The translations under genes and the position numbers were made by a program. A DNA stretch of 11,604 bases from JAUVKA01 sp964465145 (GTDB lineage: Bacteria; Bacteroidota; Bacteroidia; Bacteroidales; UBA12481), in NCBI GenBank assembly GCA_964465145.1, contig CAYXJR010000113.1:1-11604 (forward strand), in the 5' to 3' direction. The notes under the pieces are model-generated. The model was given only the letters and a program-made list of their open reading frames with translations. It ran no database searches and was not told the origin of the DNA. This document shows, in pieces, positions 1 through 6,317 of the stretch; the first letter of the stretch is position 1, and each line of letters starts with the position of its first letter.

Positions 1-25
1 AACTGTTAATAACGATAGAATTATT

Positions 26-41
26 TGGTTTTCAGAAACCA
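26..41 (-). terminator. Small hairpin downstream of the lamin-tail lipoprotein gene
   Basis: A 6-bp perfect stem (TGGTTT at 26-31, AAACCA at 36-41) with a TCAG loop lies 17 bases beyond the stop codon of the leftward gene. A second perfect 7-bp inverted repeat, AACTGTT at 1-7 and AACAGTT at 46-52, encloses it. No strong T-run follows on the minus strand, so termination is inferred from position and structure only. Confidence 0.3.
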
Positions 42-58
42 GCTAAACAGTTACTTTA

Positions 59-1336
59 TTAGTTACAATTATCATTGGCCGCACCAGGTGTGCCAAGATC
101 ACCAGTATTAAAGCTTGATGTGGAAGTACACCATGATGTCCCTAATACAGCATCAGCGGCATTCATCAAATCCGGGTTTAAACTGATGGATGCTCCCGAA
201 CCGCCGGGGAAACCACTCTCACCATAATTGACCGAGAAGATCAATGCCCCTGGTTCGGTTTCAGTACCTTCATTGTATATCGACAGGACAGCCCCTGTAT
301 TGGACAGTGAAATAGCTGAACCATAAATATAACTGTTTGCAGCATCTGAGGCCTGTCCGGCACGCGCGAATACGAAATACTCTCCCGGTAACAATACAAT
401 TGAATCATTGATTATGTGCCAGTTTGTATCATCCCTTTTCAATATTAAGTTTTGAAGGTTGATTTCCTGACCTGAATTATTGTAAATCTCAAAATATTCA
501 CCTTCCGTATCTGAAAGGGCTGTGGGGTCATACATGATTTCAGTGATCAATAAATCTCCATATGAAACCAGCCCGTCTGGCAGACTGTCCTGATTATCTG
601 TGATTTCTACAAGTTCCATCAACACCTCCGTTGTATCCCGCAAAATCTGAAAACTGGCCATACCTTCAGATATTGAGGCATCCACTGAAATCTGGTAATG
701 CTTATTTGGCAGTGGTGAAGGAATGCTGCCTGCAATAATTCTGTTAACCGGGGTGCCATCTGGTTTCAGATAGTCGAGTTCCACGGTAATATCCAGTGGA
801 GACGTCTCAAAATACCCTTTTCTAGTCTCAGTTTTTAAAAAAACCAGTGACCCTAATTCGGAAGCCACGGTGGTTGAATAATCCAGAAAACTACTTATGA
901 TATTCTCAGAATATATTACTGAAACAATGGTATTGGAAAGGACACAGTTGACTTCAACTGACAGGTGCATATTGCTGCTAACTGTGAATGCCTGTGATTC
1001 ACCAAAATAATAGGGATTTTCAAATTCGGCCGGCAGATTATTGTCAGAAAAGGCCTTAACATAATAATCCCCGATAGCCAACTCTACTGTATCCGGCATG
1101 TCAATTGCACGGTTAAAGGTCATTGCCGGCGAGCTGTCAGCATTGTATATAATAACTGTGAAATCATCTACAGAGGGGATTGTTTTCAACCCTCCGTCCA
1201 TCTCCTGTACATTGATTACAGCACCAATATCAATGTGGATTTTACCAGTCGTTTTCCCGGGCCTGGATGTGTCCTTTTCACATGAGAAAAAGACAATTGT
1301 CATTAAAAGAATTGCTAAAGAAAGAATGTTTTTCAT
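59..1336 (-). CDS. Lipoprotein with DUF4493-like N-terminal part and C-terminal lamin-tail domain
   Basis: Predicted 425-residue exported lipoprotein. A hydrophobic leader (residues 1-18) ends in FFSC, with Cys19 as the likely lipidated residue. The following E-K-D is compatible with surface display in Bacteroidota (inference). Residues about 30-240 resemble the DUF4493 family, with a beta-rich pattern including an IGDYYVKAFSD-like strand. Residues about 258-425 form a lamin-tail (LTD) domain: LLITEIMYDP at 262-271, EYFEIYN at 280-286, LPGEYFVFA at 316-324, ending in GTPGAAN. LTD domains in secreted bacterial proteins are beta-sandwiches thought to bind surfaces, nucleic acid or carbohydrate; no enzyme is implied. 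The Met at 1336 was chosen over an in-frame Met 12 codons upstream because the leader then starts with the usual short basic end. It is monocistronic, its start lies 229 bases from the divergent propeller gene, and its real ligand is unknown. Confidence 0.85.
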   Translation of the reverse strand: MKNILSLAILLMTIVFFSCEKDTSRPGKTTGKIHIDIGAVINVQEMDGGLKTIPSVDDFTVIIYNADSSPAMTFNRAIDMPDTVELAIGDYYVKAFSDNNLPAEFENPYYFGESQAFTVSSNMHLSVEVNCVLSNTIVSVIYSENIISSFLDYSTTVASELGSLVFLKTETRKGYFETSPLDITVELDYLKPDGTPVNRIIAGSIPSPLPNKHYQISVDASISEGMASFQILRDTTEVLMELVEITDNQDSLPDGLVSYGDLLITEIMYDPTALSDTEGEYFEIYNNSGQEINLQNLILKRDDTNWHIINDSIVLLPGEYFVFARAGQASDAANSYIYGSAISLSNTGAVLSIYNEGTETEPGALIFSVNYGESGFPGGSGASISLNPDLMNAADAVLGTSWCTSTSSFNTGDLGTPGAANDNCN

Positions 1337-1369
1337 GGTTAAAAATTTTAATTGATAATTAATTTTCTT

Positions 1370-1377
1370 CAACCATA
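1370..1377 (-). promoter_or_regulatory. Possible -7 element for the lamin-tail lipoprotein gene
   Basis: The minus strand reads TATGGTTG, one mismatch from the Bacteroidota -7 consensus TAnnTTTG, 33 bases before the chosen start codon. No TTG-type -33 element is visible at the usual distance, so the call is weak. Confidence 0.22.
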
Positions 1378-1440
1378 TAGATGTACTTATCCACTATAAA
1401 TGGAAAAACAAACTGAATTATTTTTACAACTGACATCCGA

Positions 1441-1456
1441 TCCCGTCAAGCCGGGA
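1441..1456. repeat. Short GC-rich inverted repeat beside the heptamer array
   Basis: TCCCG (1441-1445) and CGGGA (1452-1456) form a perfect 5-bp stem with a 6-base loop. It is a GC-rich island in an otherwise AT-rich intergenic region and is followed, after 17 bases, by the degenerate 7-bp tandem array. Possibly one end of a composite interspersed repeat; function unknown. Confidence 0.4.
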
Positions 1457-1473
1457 CTGTCGCAGCGCTCCAG

Positions 1474-1536
1474 CATCAGACATCTGACAACTGAAATCTA
1501 AAATCCAACATCCAATATCTTTTATCCAAATAGTTA
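1474..1536. repeat. Degenerate heptanucleotide tandem array upstream of the propeller gene
   Basis: About eight to nine consecutive 7-base units can be laid out without gaps: CATCAGA, CATCTGA, CAACTGA, AATCTAA, AATCCAA, CATCCAA, TATCTTT, TATCCAA, then ATAGTTA. Neighbouring units differ by only one to four bases and the shared core is ATC. The array runs into the putative -7 box of the downstream gene and so occupies its -33 region. It is too short-period for CRISPR and shows no coding pattern. Confidence 0.72.
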
Positions 1537-1542
1537 TCTTTA
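1535..1542 (+). promoter_or_regulatory. Probable -7 element of the propeller gene
   Basis: TATCTTTA matches the Bacteroidota -7 consensus TAnnTTTG at all but the last fixed position. It ends 23 bases before the ATG, giving a predicted leader of roughly 15-20 bases, and the upstream -33 zone is made of heptamer repeat. A similar box (TAACTTTA) sits at nearly the same distance from the start at 8642. Confidence 0.42.
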
Positions 1543-1565
1543 GGAAATCCGTAATCCTTGTCCCT

Positions 1566-4478
1566 ATGAAAAGTATATTTATTCTGTTTGCAGCACTGTT
1601 TTCAATTAATTGCCATGCCCAGCAAACCAGCATAGAAGATTTTTTTTCTGATCTGAGTTTTCGCAATGTTGGCCCAACGCGTGGAGGGCGGGTTACTGCT
1701 GTTGCGGGAATAGAATCCAGACCATCGGATTACTTCATGGGGGCTACTGGCGGCGGGGTCTGGAAGACCATAGATTATGGTCAGAGCTGGGATAATGTTT
1801 CTGACGGATATGTTGCCACCGGATCAATAGGAGCCATAAGGGTTTATCAGCAAAATCCTGATATCCTTTATGTTGGGACCGGATCTGATGGTATCCGCAG
1901 CAACGTGATCATCGGGAAAGGAATGTACCGCTCGGATGATGCAGGGGAAAGCTGGAATTTCATAGGACTTAAAAATGCAGGACAAATTGGTGCTGTTGAA
2001 ATACACCCGATTAACCCAGACATATGCTATGTAGCAGCCATTGGTAATCCATTTGGACCCAATGCTGAAAGGGGTGTATTTAAGACCACTGACGGAGGAC
2101 AGAACTGGGAAAAAACACTGTTTATTTCCGAAAGGACAGGGGCTGTAGACCTGGAGATCTGCCCTGATAATCCAAAAATAATTTATACCTCCGTATGGAC
2201 GGTTGACCGCAAACCCTGGACCATCATTTCAGGTTCGGAAGAGGGTGGGATCTATAAAAGCACTGATGGAGGTGAAAACTGGGTAAAACTAACTAATGGT
2301 CTGCCTGTCGGGATTATTGGCAAAAGCGACCTGGCTGTCTGTAAGGCCAGTCCAGCAAATCTATATGTTTTGATGGAAGCAGCAGACGGACAGAACGGGC
2401 TGTATTTCTCTGATGATTATGGTGAGAGTTTTTCCCTGTTGAGCGATTATTCCTCCTTACTTGATCGCCCATTTTACTATTGCAATGTAGATGTGGATCC
2501 AACTAATCCTGATGTCATTTACGTTAACACAACCGGATGCCATAAATCAACAGACAAAGGCAAAAATTGGCACAGACTTTCCACTCCTCATGGGGATAAT
2601 CATGATATGTGGATCAATCCTTCTAATCCTGAGGTATTTATCCAGTCGAATGATGGGGGAGCCAACGTTACCAGGGATGGGGGTTTATCCTGGTCCACAC
2701 AAAACAACCAACCCACTGCTGAATTATACCAGGTGAATGTTGACGATCAGTTCCCATACTGGCTATATGCTGGCCAGCAGGATAATTCCACCCTGGCCAT
2801 TCCAAGTATAGGCAACACTGGTCGGCGGGGCGGGGGCCAGGGGATAATGTCGGTTGGAGGATGCGAAACCGGGCCCGCCGTTCCGAAGCCCGGCAATCAT
2901 AATATTGTTTATTCTAATTGCAAAGGCTGTTTTGGAACATATAATAAGATTACAGGAACAGAGAAACAGTATTTTGTGGGCGCATCAAATATGTACGGAC
3001 ATAACCCGAAAGACCTGGAGTACCGTTTCCAGAGGGTTTCACCAATTTTTGTGTCTCCACATAATCCGGATGTAGTGTATCATGCATCCCAATATCTGCA
3101 TAAAACAACAGACGACGGGGTTACCTGGGAAACCATTTCTCCGGATCTAACAGCTAATGAACCTGACAAGCAAGTAGTATCAGGCGGTCCTATAACCCGC
3201 GATATCACTGGCGAGGAATTTTATAGTACTATATATTCTATAATTGAGTCGCCAATAAAGGAGGGAATCATATGGGTCGGGGCTAATGACGGCCCTGTTC
3301 ATGTTACTACCGACGGAGGTGTTAACTGGAATAATGTGACCCCTCCTGATCTGCCCCCCGGGGGACGTGTACAAACTATTGAGGCTTCTCCACACGATCC
3401 TGCAAAAGCTTACATAGCTGTTTACAGGTATTTGTTAAACGACTGGCAGCCATATATTTACCGCACAAATGATTTTGGCAGGAACTGGCTGAGATTAACT
3501 TCCGGAAAAAATGGTATTCCTGAGGATTTCCCCACTCGTGTGATAAGAGAGGACCCTGACCGTGAAGGCTTGTTGTTTGCCGGGACTGAGTTTGGTCTCT
3601 TTATATCATTTGATGATGGTCTCAACTGGATGCCTTTTCAGCAGAACCTGCCCATTGTTCCGGTGACGGATATAAAGATTTACCGCCAGGACCTGGTTCT
3701 TTCCACCATGGGAAGATCATTCTGGATTTTGGATAATATAAGTCCATTGCATGAACTTATGCTCGCGGAAAGGAATAGCGAAGTTCAACTTTTCAAAACA
3801 CAAAAGGCCTTTCGGTCAAGGGATACCAGAGGTGCTACAATTGATTATTACCTTCCTGATGAAGTTGAAAATATATGTATGATAATAAAAGAATTCTCCG
3901 GACAACATGTTACTACCCTGAAGGTTTCAGGTGAAAAAGGTTTTCACCGGGAAATTTGGCCGCTAACAAAAACAGGTACCAATTCATCATCTGGCAGGAG
4001 AGGATCGTCTGGGATAAAAGTTGTTCCCGGACGATACTTAGTCAATCTTATAGTGAATGATAAAACTCTGGAAACCAGCTTCTCAGTATTACCTGATCCC
4101 AGAGTTATTGAAGGGGGAATGACACAGGCTGATTTCCAGGAACAGTATGATCTTTGTGTTAAGGTTCAGGAACTTCAGTCACGGGCCAGGATACTTGTCA
4201 ATCATGTTGATTCGCTGTGGAAGCCCCTTGAAGACAAGGCAGAAGGCAGAGGGCAGAAGGCAAAAGTAAGGGAAAAAATAGAGGTATTAGGTCAAATAAA
4301 GTCTCAACTAGTCACAGCTATAGGGCCTTATCCTCAGCCAATGCTGAGCAATCAGATCGGTTACCTGATGTCCATGATCAGCAGGGTTGATCAAAAACCG
4401 GGAAAGGATGCTTACCTTCGGTATGATGAATTGAAGCAGAAGTTGGAAAAACTGGAAGTGAGCCTGGCAGGTTTGTGA
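1566..4478 (+). CDS. Secreted Asp-box (BNR/VPS10-sortilin-like) beta-propeller protein
   Basis: Predicted 970-residue exported protein. The signal peptide is residues 1-18, with likely cleavage after CHA before QQTS. Residues about 30-720 carry eleven Asp-box turns of the S/T-x-D-x-G-x-x-W type, with the aromatic at 75, 130, 181, 239, 289 (Phe instead of Trp), 335, 376, 521, 588, 641 and 688. This indicates a large beta-propeller like sortilin/VPS10 or BNR proteins. The family is often labelled 'glycosyl hydrolase', but I see no sialidase-type catalytic set, so a binding or processing-accessory role is as likely. A GDNHDMW motif (343-349) is typical of this family. Residues about 760-845 look like a small beta-sandwich, and 850-970 is charged and helical. 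A heptamer array is read through at residues 891-902. Convergent with the thioredoxin gene; substrate unknown. Confidence 0.88.
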   Translation: MKSIFILFAALFSINCHAQQTSIEDFFSDLSFRNVGPTRGGRVTAVAGIESRPSDYFMGATGGGVWKTIDYGQSWDNVSDGYVATGSIGAIRVYQQNPDILYVGTGSDGIRSNVIIGKGMYRSDDAGESWNFIGLKNAGQIGAVEIHPINPDICYVAAIGNPFGPNAERGVFKTTDGGQNWEKTLFISERTGAVDLEICPDNPKIIYTSVWTVDRKPWTIISGSEEGGIYKSTDGGENWVKLTNGLPVGIIGKSDLAVCKASPANLYVLMEAADGQNGLYFSDDYGESFSLLSDYSSLLDRPFYYCNVDVDPTNPDVIYVNTTGCHKSTDKGKNWHRLSTPHGDNHDMWINPSNPEVFIQSNDGGANVTRDGGLSWSTQNNQPTAELYQVNVDDQFPYWLYAGQQDNSTLAIPSIGNTGRRGGGQGIMSVGGCETGPAVPKPGNHNIVYSNCKGCFGTYNKITGTEKQYFVGASNMYGHNPKDLEYRFQRVSPIFVSPHNPDVVYHASQYLHKTTDDGVTWETISPDLTANEPDKQVVSGGPITRDITGEEFYSTIYSIIESPIKEGIIWVGANDGPVHVTTDGGVNWNNVTPPDLPPGGRVQTIEASPHDPAKAYIAVYRYLLNDWQPYIYRTNDFGRNWLRLTSGKNGIPEDFPTRVIREDPDREGLLFAGTEFGLFISFDDGLNWMPFQQNLPIVPVTDIKIYRQDLVLSTMGRSFWILDNISPLHELMLAERNSEVQLFKTQKAFRSRDTRGATIDYYLPDEVENICMIIKEFSGQHVTTLKVSGEKGFHREIWPLTKTGTNSSSGRRGSSGIKVVPGRYLVNLIVNDKTLETSFSVLPDPRVIEGGMTQADFQEQYDLCVKVQELQSRARILVNHVDSLWKPLEDKAEGRGQKAKVREKIEVLGQIKSQLVTAIGPYPQPMLSNQIGYLMSMISRVDQKPGKDAYLRYDELKQKLEKLEVSLAGL
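4236..4270 (+). repeat. Heptanucleotide tandem array inside the propeller gene
   Basis: Five gapless 7-base units lie within the coding region: AAGGCAG twice, AGGGCAG, AAGGCAA and AAGTAAG. They encode a Lys/Gly/Arg-rich linker (about residues 891-902) between two helical segments. Since 7 is not a multiple of 3, gain or loss of one unit would shift the frame and replace the last ~65-70 residues. Confidence 0.75.
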
Positions 4479-4484
4479 TCAGGG

Positions 4485-4499
4485 AGGCCATGCAGGCCT
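4485..4499. terminator. Hairpin between two convergent genes, possible bidirectional terminator
   Basis: AGGCC (4485-4489) and GGCCT (4495-4499) form a perfect 5-bp GC-rich stem around ATGCA in the 28-base gap between the convergent stop codons. The plus-strand side is followed by a weak T-rich stretch (ATTTATCTTAT). The placement suits a shared terminator, but the stem is short. Confidence 0.35.
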
Positions 4500-4506
4500 A
4501 TTTATC

Positions 4507-5592
4507 TTATAAATACTTCTCCAAAATCCGCCGTAAGCCTCCTTCTTCCTGATAACCAACAATTTTGTGAACTCCATTACCATCAGGATCCACCAGTATT
4601 AGAGTTGGATAGCCGGTAATCCCATATTCCAGTGGATAGGTTTTTGTACTATCGTTTACCTGGGTCCAGGTGGCCCCATCATGTTTGATAGCTTCGAGCC
4701 ATCTTTCGTAATCTTTGGGTTTATCTACCGACACACTGATAATCTCAAAATCTCTCGTTTTACTCCAATCTTCATAGATATTTATCAGATGAGGAGTAAG
4801 CTTTCTGCACCAGGGGCAGTCGACATACCAAAAATCCAGTAAAACCCATTTGCCTTTAAAATCCGACAGTGAGACCATTTCCCCCTCAGGATTAGGATAG
4901 CTAAATCCTGGTGCAGGTTTGCCATTAACAGTTCTTTCCGCAACCTCATACTGTGTAACAAGGCTCTCATAACGCTTATCACTAGCAAACTGCTTGAACT
5001 GCTCAACATAAAAACCAAGGTTTTCGGCATTTTCATAACGGGCAATAGGTAGAGTGATCACCAATCCCGCATAATTCGGGTTTTCCCTGATAAGTTTCCG
5101 CGTCAGATCATCCTTCCTCTTTTTGACTTCTTCCTGTACTATCCATGCTTCTTCACACTCTTCTTTAGAACGTGGATCCTTGTTGTAAGCCGCGTTCCAG
5201 CCTTTCCAGACAACCCTCACTTCATCCTCAAGTGGCTTGAGTTCATCAAATAGTTTTTGCAGAATGATATTATTTTTCGTGCCGCCCAGAGTAAATCCTT
5301 CCTTTTTCGAATAGCTCACTTTGATAGTTCCAGGTTCAAGTATCATCCTGGTTGTTTCATGCGACGGGAAAGGGAATCCAACAGAAACGAGGGTAGGGGA
5401 GGAATCTACAACTCCGGTGAAATCACAAATACCATCAATCACTGGCATAGTATCGGACGTTACATACCAATGGTTATGGACCATGACAGAATCAGGGCCA
5501 TCTTCAACTGTTACCTCGATGGTATATTGGTTAACTGGGGTACAGGATATGATCAGGATCATTAATAAAAAGGGTAAGCTGAGTGTTTTCAT
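4507..5592 (-). CDS. TlpA-like thioredoxin-fold lipoprotein
   Basis: Predicted 361-residue lipoprotein: the leader ends at IISC with Cys17 as the lipidation site. Residues about 22-110 are a beta-rich segment like the DUF4369-type N-terminal domain of Bacteroidota thioredoxin lipoproteins. Residues 110-215 are helical and charged. Residues about 222-361 form the thioredoxin domain: GKPAPGFSYPNPEG at 224-237, FKGKWVLLDFW at 245-255, active-site CPWC at 259-262, SVSVD at 286-290, and the cis-proline GYPT at 327-330 followed by LILVDPDG. Both catalytic cysteines are present, so a periplasmic thiol-disulfide reductase or resolvase role (TlpA/ResA-like) is expected. No cytochrome-maturation genes are adjacent, so the partner is unknown. 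A consensus -7 box lies about 37 bases upstream of the start. The gene is convergent with the propeller gene. Confidence 0.88.
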   Translation of the reverse strand: MKTLSLPFLLMILIISCTPVNQYTIEVTVEDGPDSVMVHNHWYVTSDTMPVIDGICDFTGVVDSSPTLVSVGFPFPSHETTRMILEPGTIKVSYSKKEGFTLGGTKNNIILQKLFDELKPLEDEVRVVWKGWNAAYNKDPRSKEECEEAWIVQEEVKKRKDDLTRKLIRENPNYAGLVITLPIARYENAENLGFYVEQFKQFASDKRYESLVTQYEVAERTVNGKPAPGFSYPNPEGEMVSLSDFKGKWVLLDFWYVDCPWCRKLTPHLINIYEDWSKTRDFEIISVSVDKPKDYERWLEAIKHDGATWTQVNDSTKTYPLEYGITGYPTLILVDPDGNGVHKIVGYQEEGGLRRILEKYL

Positions 5593-5628
5593 GGGATTGG
5601 TTGATTTGTTAAATTATCATTGTTAATT

Positions 5629-5636
5629 CAAATATA
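5629..5636 (-). promoter_or_regulatory. -7 promoter element of the thioredoxin lipoprotein gene
   Basis: The minus strand reads TATATTTG, a full match to the Bacteroidota -7 consensus TAnnTTTG, ending 36 bases before the start codon. No TTG-type -33 box is seen. That zone instead begins to overlap the heptamer array at 5653-5687. Confidence 0.5.
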
Positions 5637-5652
5637 CTGAAATCCTGATAAT

Positions 5653-5687
5653 AAGGCTTATGGCTTGGGACTTAAGGCTTAAGTATA
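5653..5687. repeat. Degenerate heptanucleotide tandem array upstream of the thioredoxin gene
   Basis: Gapless 7-base units on the plus strand: AAGGCTT, ATGGCTT, GGGACTT, AAGGCTT, AAGTATA. The order of variants (AAGG first, GGG-type in the third unit, AAGTA last) closely parallels the coding array at 4236-4270, although the last bases of the unit differ. It is followed by AAATAAGTTA repeated once at a 15-base spacing (5690-5699 and 5705-5714). Confidence 0.68.
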
Positions 5688-5726
5688 TGAAATAAGTTAT
5701 AAGGAAATAAGTTAAATGATCGACAG

Positions 5727-5782
5727 GTTTAAATTATCAGTTTTGCTATTGATTTGGTGATTCTTAACCTGATTATTTAAAC
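5727..5782. repeat. 14-bp imperfect inverted repeat in an intergenic region
   Basis: GTTTAAATTATCAG (5727-5740) and CTGATTATTTAAAC (5769-5782) are inverted copies matching at 13 of 14 positions, separated by 28 bases. An overlapping alternative pairing also exists (CAGGTT at 5724-5729 with AACCTG at 5766-5771). No T-run follows on either strand, so it is not an obvious intrinsic terminator. It may be a protein-binding site or a mobile-element remnant. Confidence 0.5.
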
Positions 5783-5825
5783 AGTAATGGGATCTAACAT
5801 TTCTGTACTTTTATGTCCTATGCAT

Positions 5826-6238
5826 CTATTTGAAATTAAACTCGTAATCCTGCTCAAGCTTTTCATTGCATTTTAAGATCAGTTTTTTGCTATAATCTGG
5901 CTGGGCCTGATCGCTAATAACTATCTGGCATGAAGTATTCTTTTTGAGTTTGAATTTCAGGAAATCATTGTTATCATCAGTCCGGGATGGAGAGTATCCG
6001 AAATCGATCTTCTCATCTCCCATATAAACTTCAACCAGGCAGCTGATAATAAAGGCCATGCCTTCTCTTTGATCTTTGGGTGCCTCAGAAAGGGCCAGTT
6101 CAAGCTGTCCCCTGTTTTCTCCGGCTTTAAATAAAGCTGAGTCAAGTAGTGGATGATATGATTCAGGAACACCAGGGTATTCCTGGTTGCAACAAAAATT
6201 GCCAGGGCGATCAATATTGTTATTATTGTTTTATTCAT
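5826..6238 (-). pseudogene. Frameshifted, internally deleted transglutaminase-family lipoprotein remnant
   Basis: Two overlapping minus-strand reading frames together make one broken gene. Frame one starts at 6238 with a hydrophobic leader (MNKTIITILIALAIF). The second frame continues with NQEYPGVPESYHPLL, then ENRGQLELALSEAPKDQREG and a short tail to the stop at 5826. Adding one T to the T5 run (A5 at 6194-6198 on the plus strand) joins them as ...ALAIFCCNQEYPG..., restoring a lipoprotein signal; the 413-base length is exactly one base short of 138 codons. The ENR..LE.AL.EAP.DQREGM segment is what I recall from the N-terminus of Bacteroidota transglutaminase-domain proteins. Those proteins are hundreds of residues longer and carry the Cys-His-Asp core, which is absent here. 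The tail after MAFIISC (VEVYMGDEKIDFGYSPS...) looks like the family's C-terminal end, suggesting an internal deletion (inference). A sequencing or assembly error in the homopolymer could explain the frameshift but not the missing core. Confidence 0.7.
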
Positions 6239-6262
6239 AAAACCTTAGTACCCCCTCAGCAT

Positions 6263-6288
6263 GGGGCTGTCTCAAAAGGGTCAGCCCC
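6263..6288. repeat. Perfect 7-bp hairpin beside the pseudogene
   Basis: GGGGCTG (6263-6269) and CAGCCCC (6282-6288) form a perfect stem with a 12-base loop, TCTCAAAAGGGT. On the plus strand it is followed by TTTATTAATT, like a weak terminator, but no plus-strand gene precedes it. It lies just after the stop of the leftward DUF5703 gene. The GGGGCTGTCTCAAAA stretch reminds me of insertion-sequence terminal repeats, so an IS or MITE scar is possible. Confidence 0.4.
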
Positions 6289-6317
6289 TTTATTAATTGC
6301 CACATTCTTATTTTTAA

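Noticed and set aside
1474..1536. CRISPR array
   Set aside because: The 7-base period has no spacers and no repeat of CRISPR length; no cas genes are nearby.
1424..1666. 80-codon minus-strand open frame across the intergenic heptamer region
   Set aside because: It overlaps the signal-peptide region of the propeller gene and is largely a translation of the repeat; no family resemblance.
1566..4478. Sialidase assignment for the Asp-box protein
   Set aside because: Asp-boxes are structural; the sialidase arginine triad context and FRIP motif are not seen.
5257..5626. Plus-strand open frames of about 100 codons
   Set aside because: They lie opposite the well-supported thioredoxin lipoprotein gene and show no recognisable protein features.
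5716..5760. 14-residue open frame on the plus strand (MIDRFKLSVLLLIW)
   Set aside because: Very short, no supporting context, and it overlaps the inverted repeat; chance is the simplest explanation.
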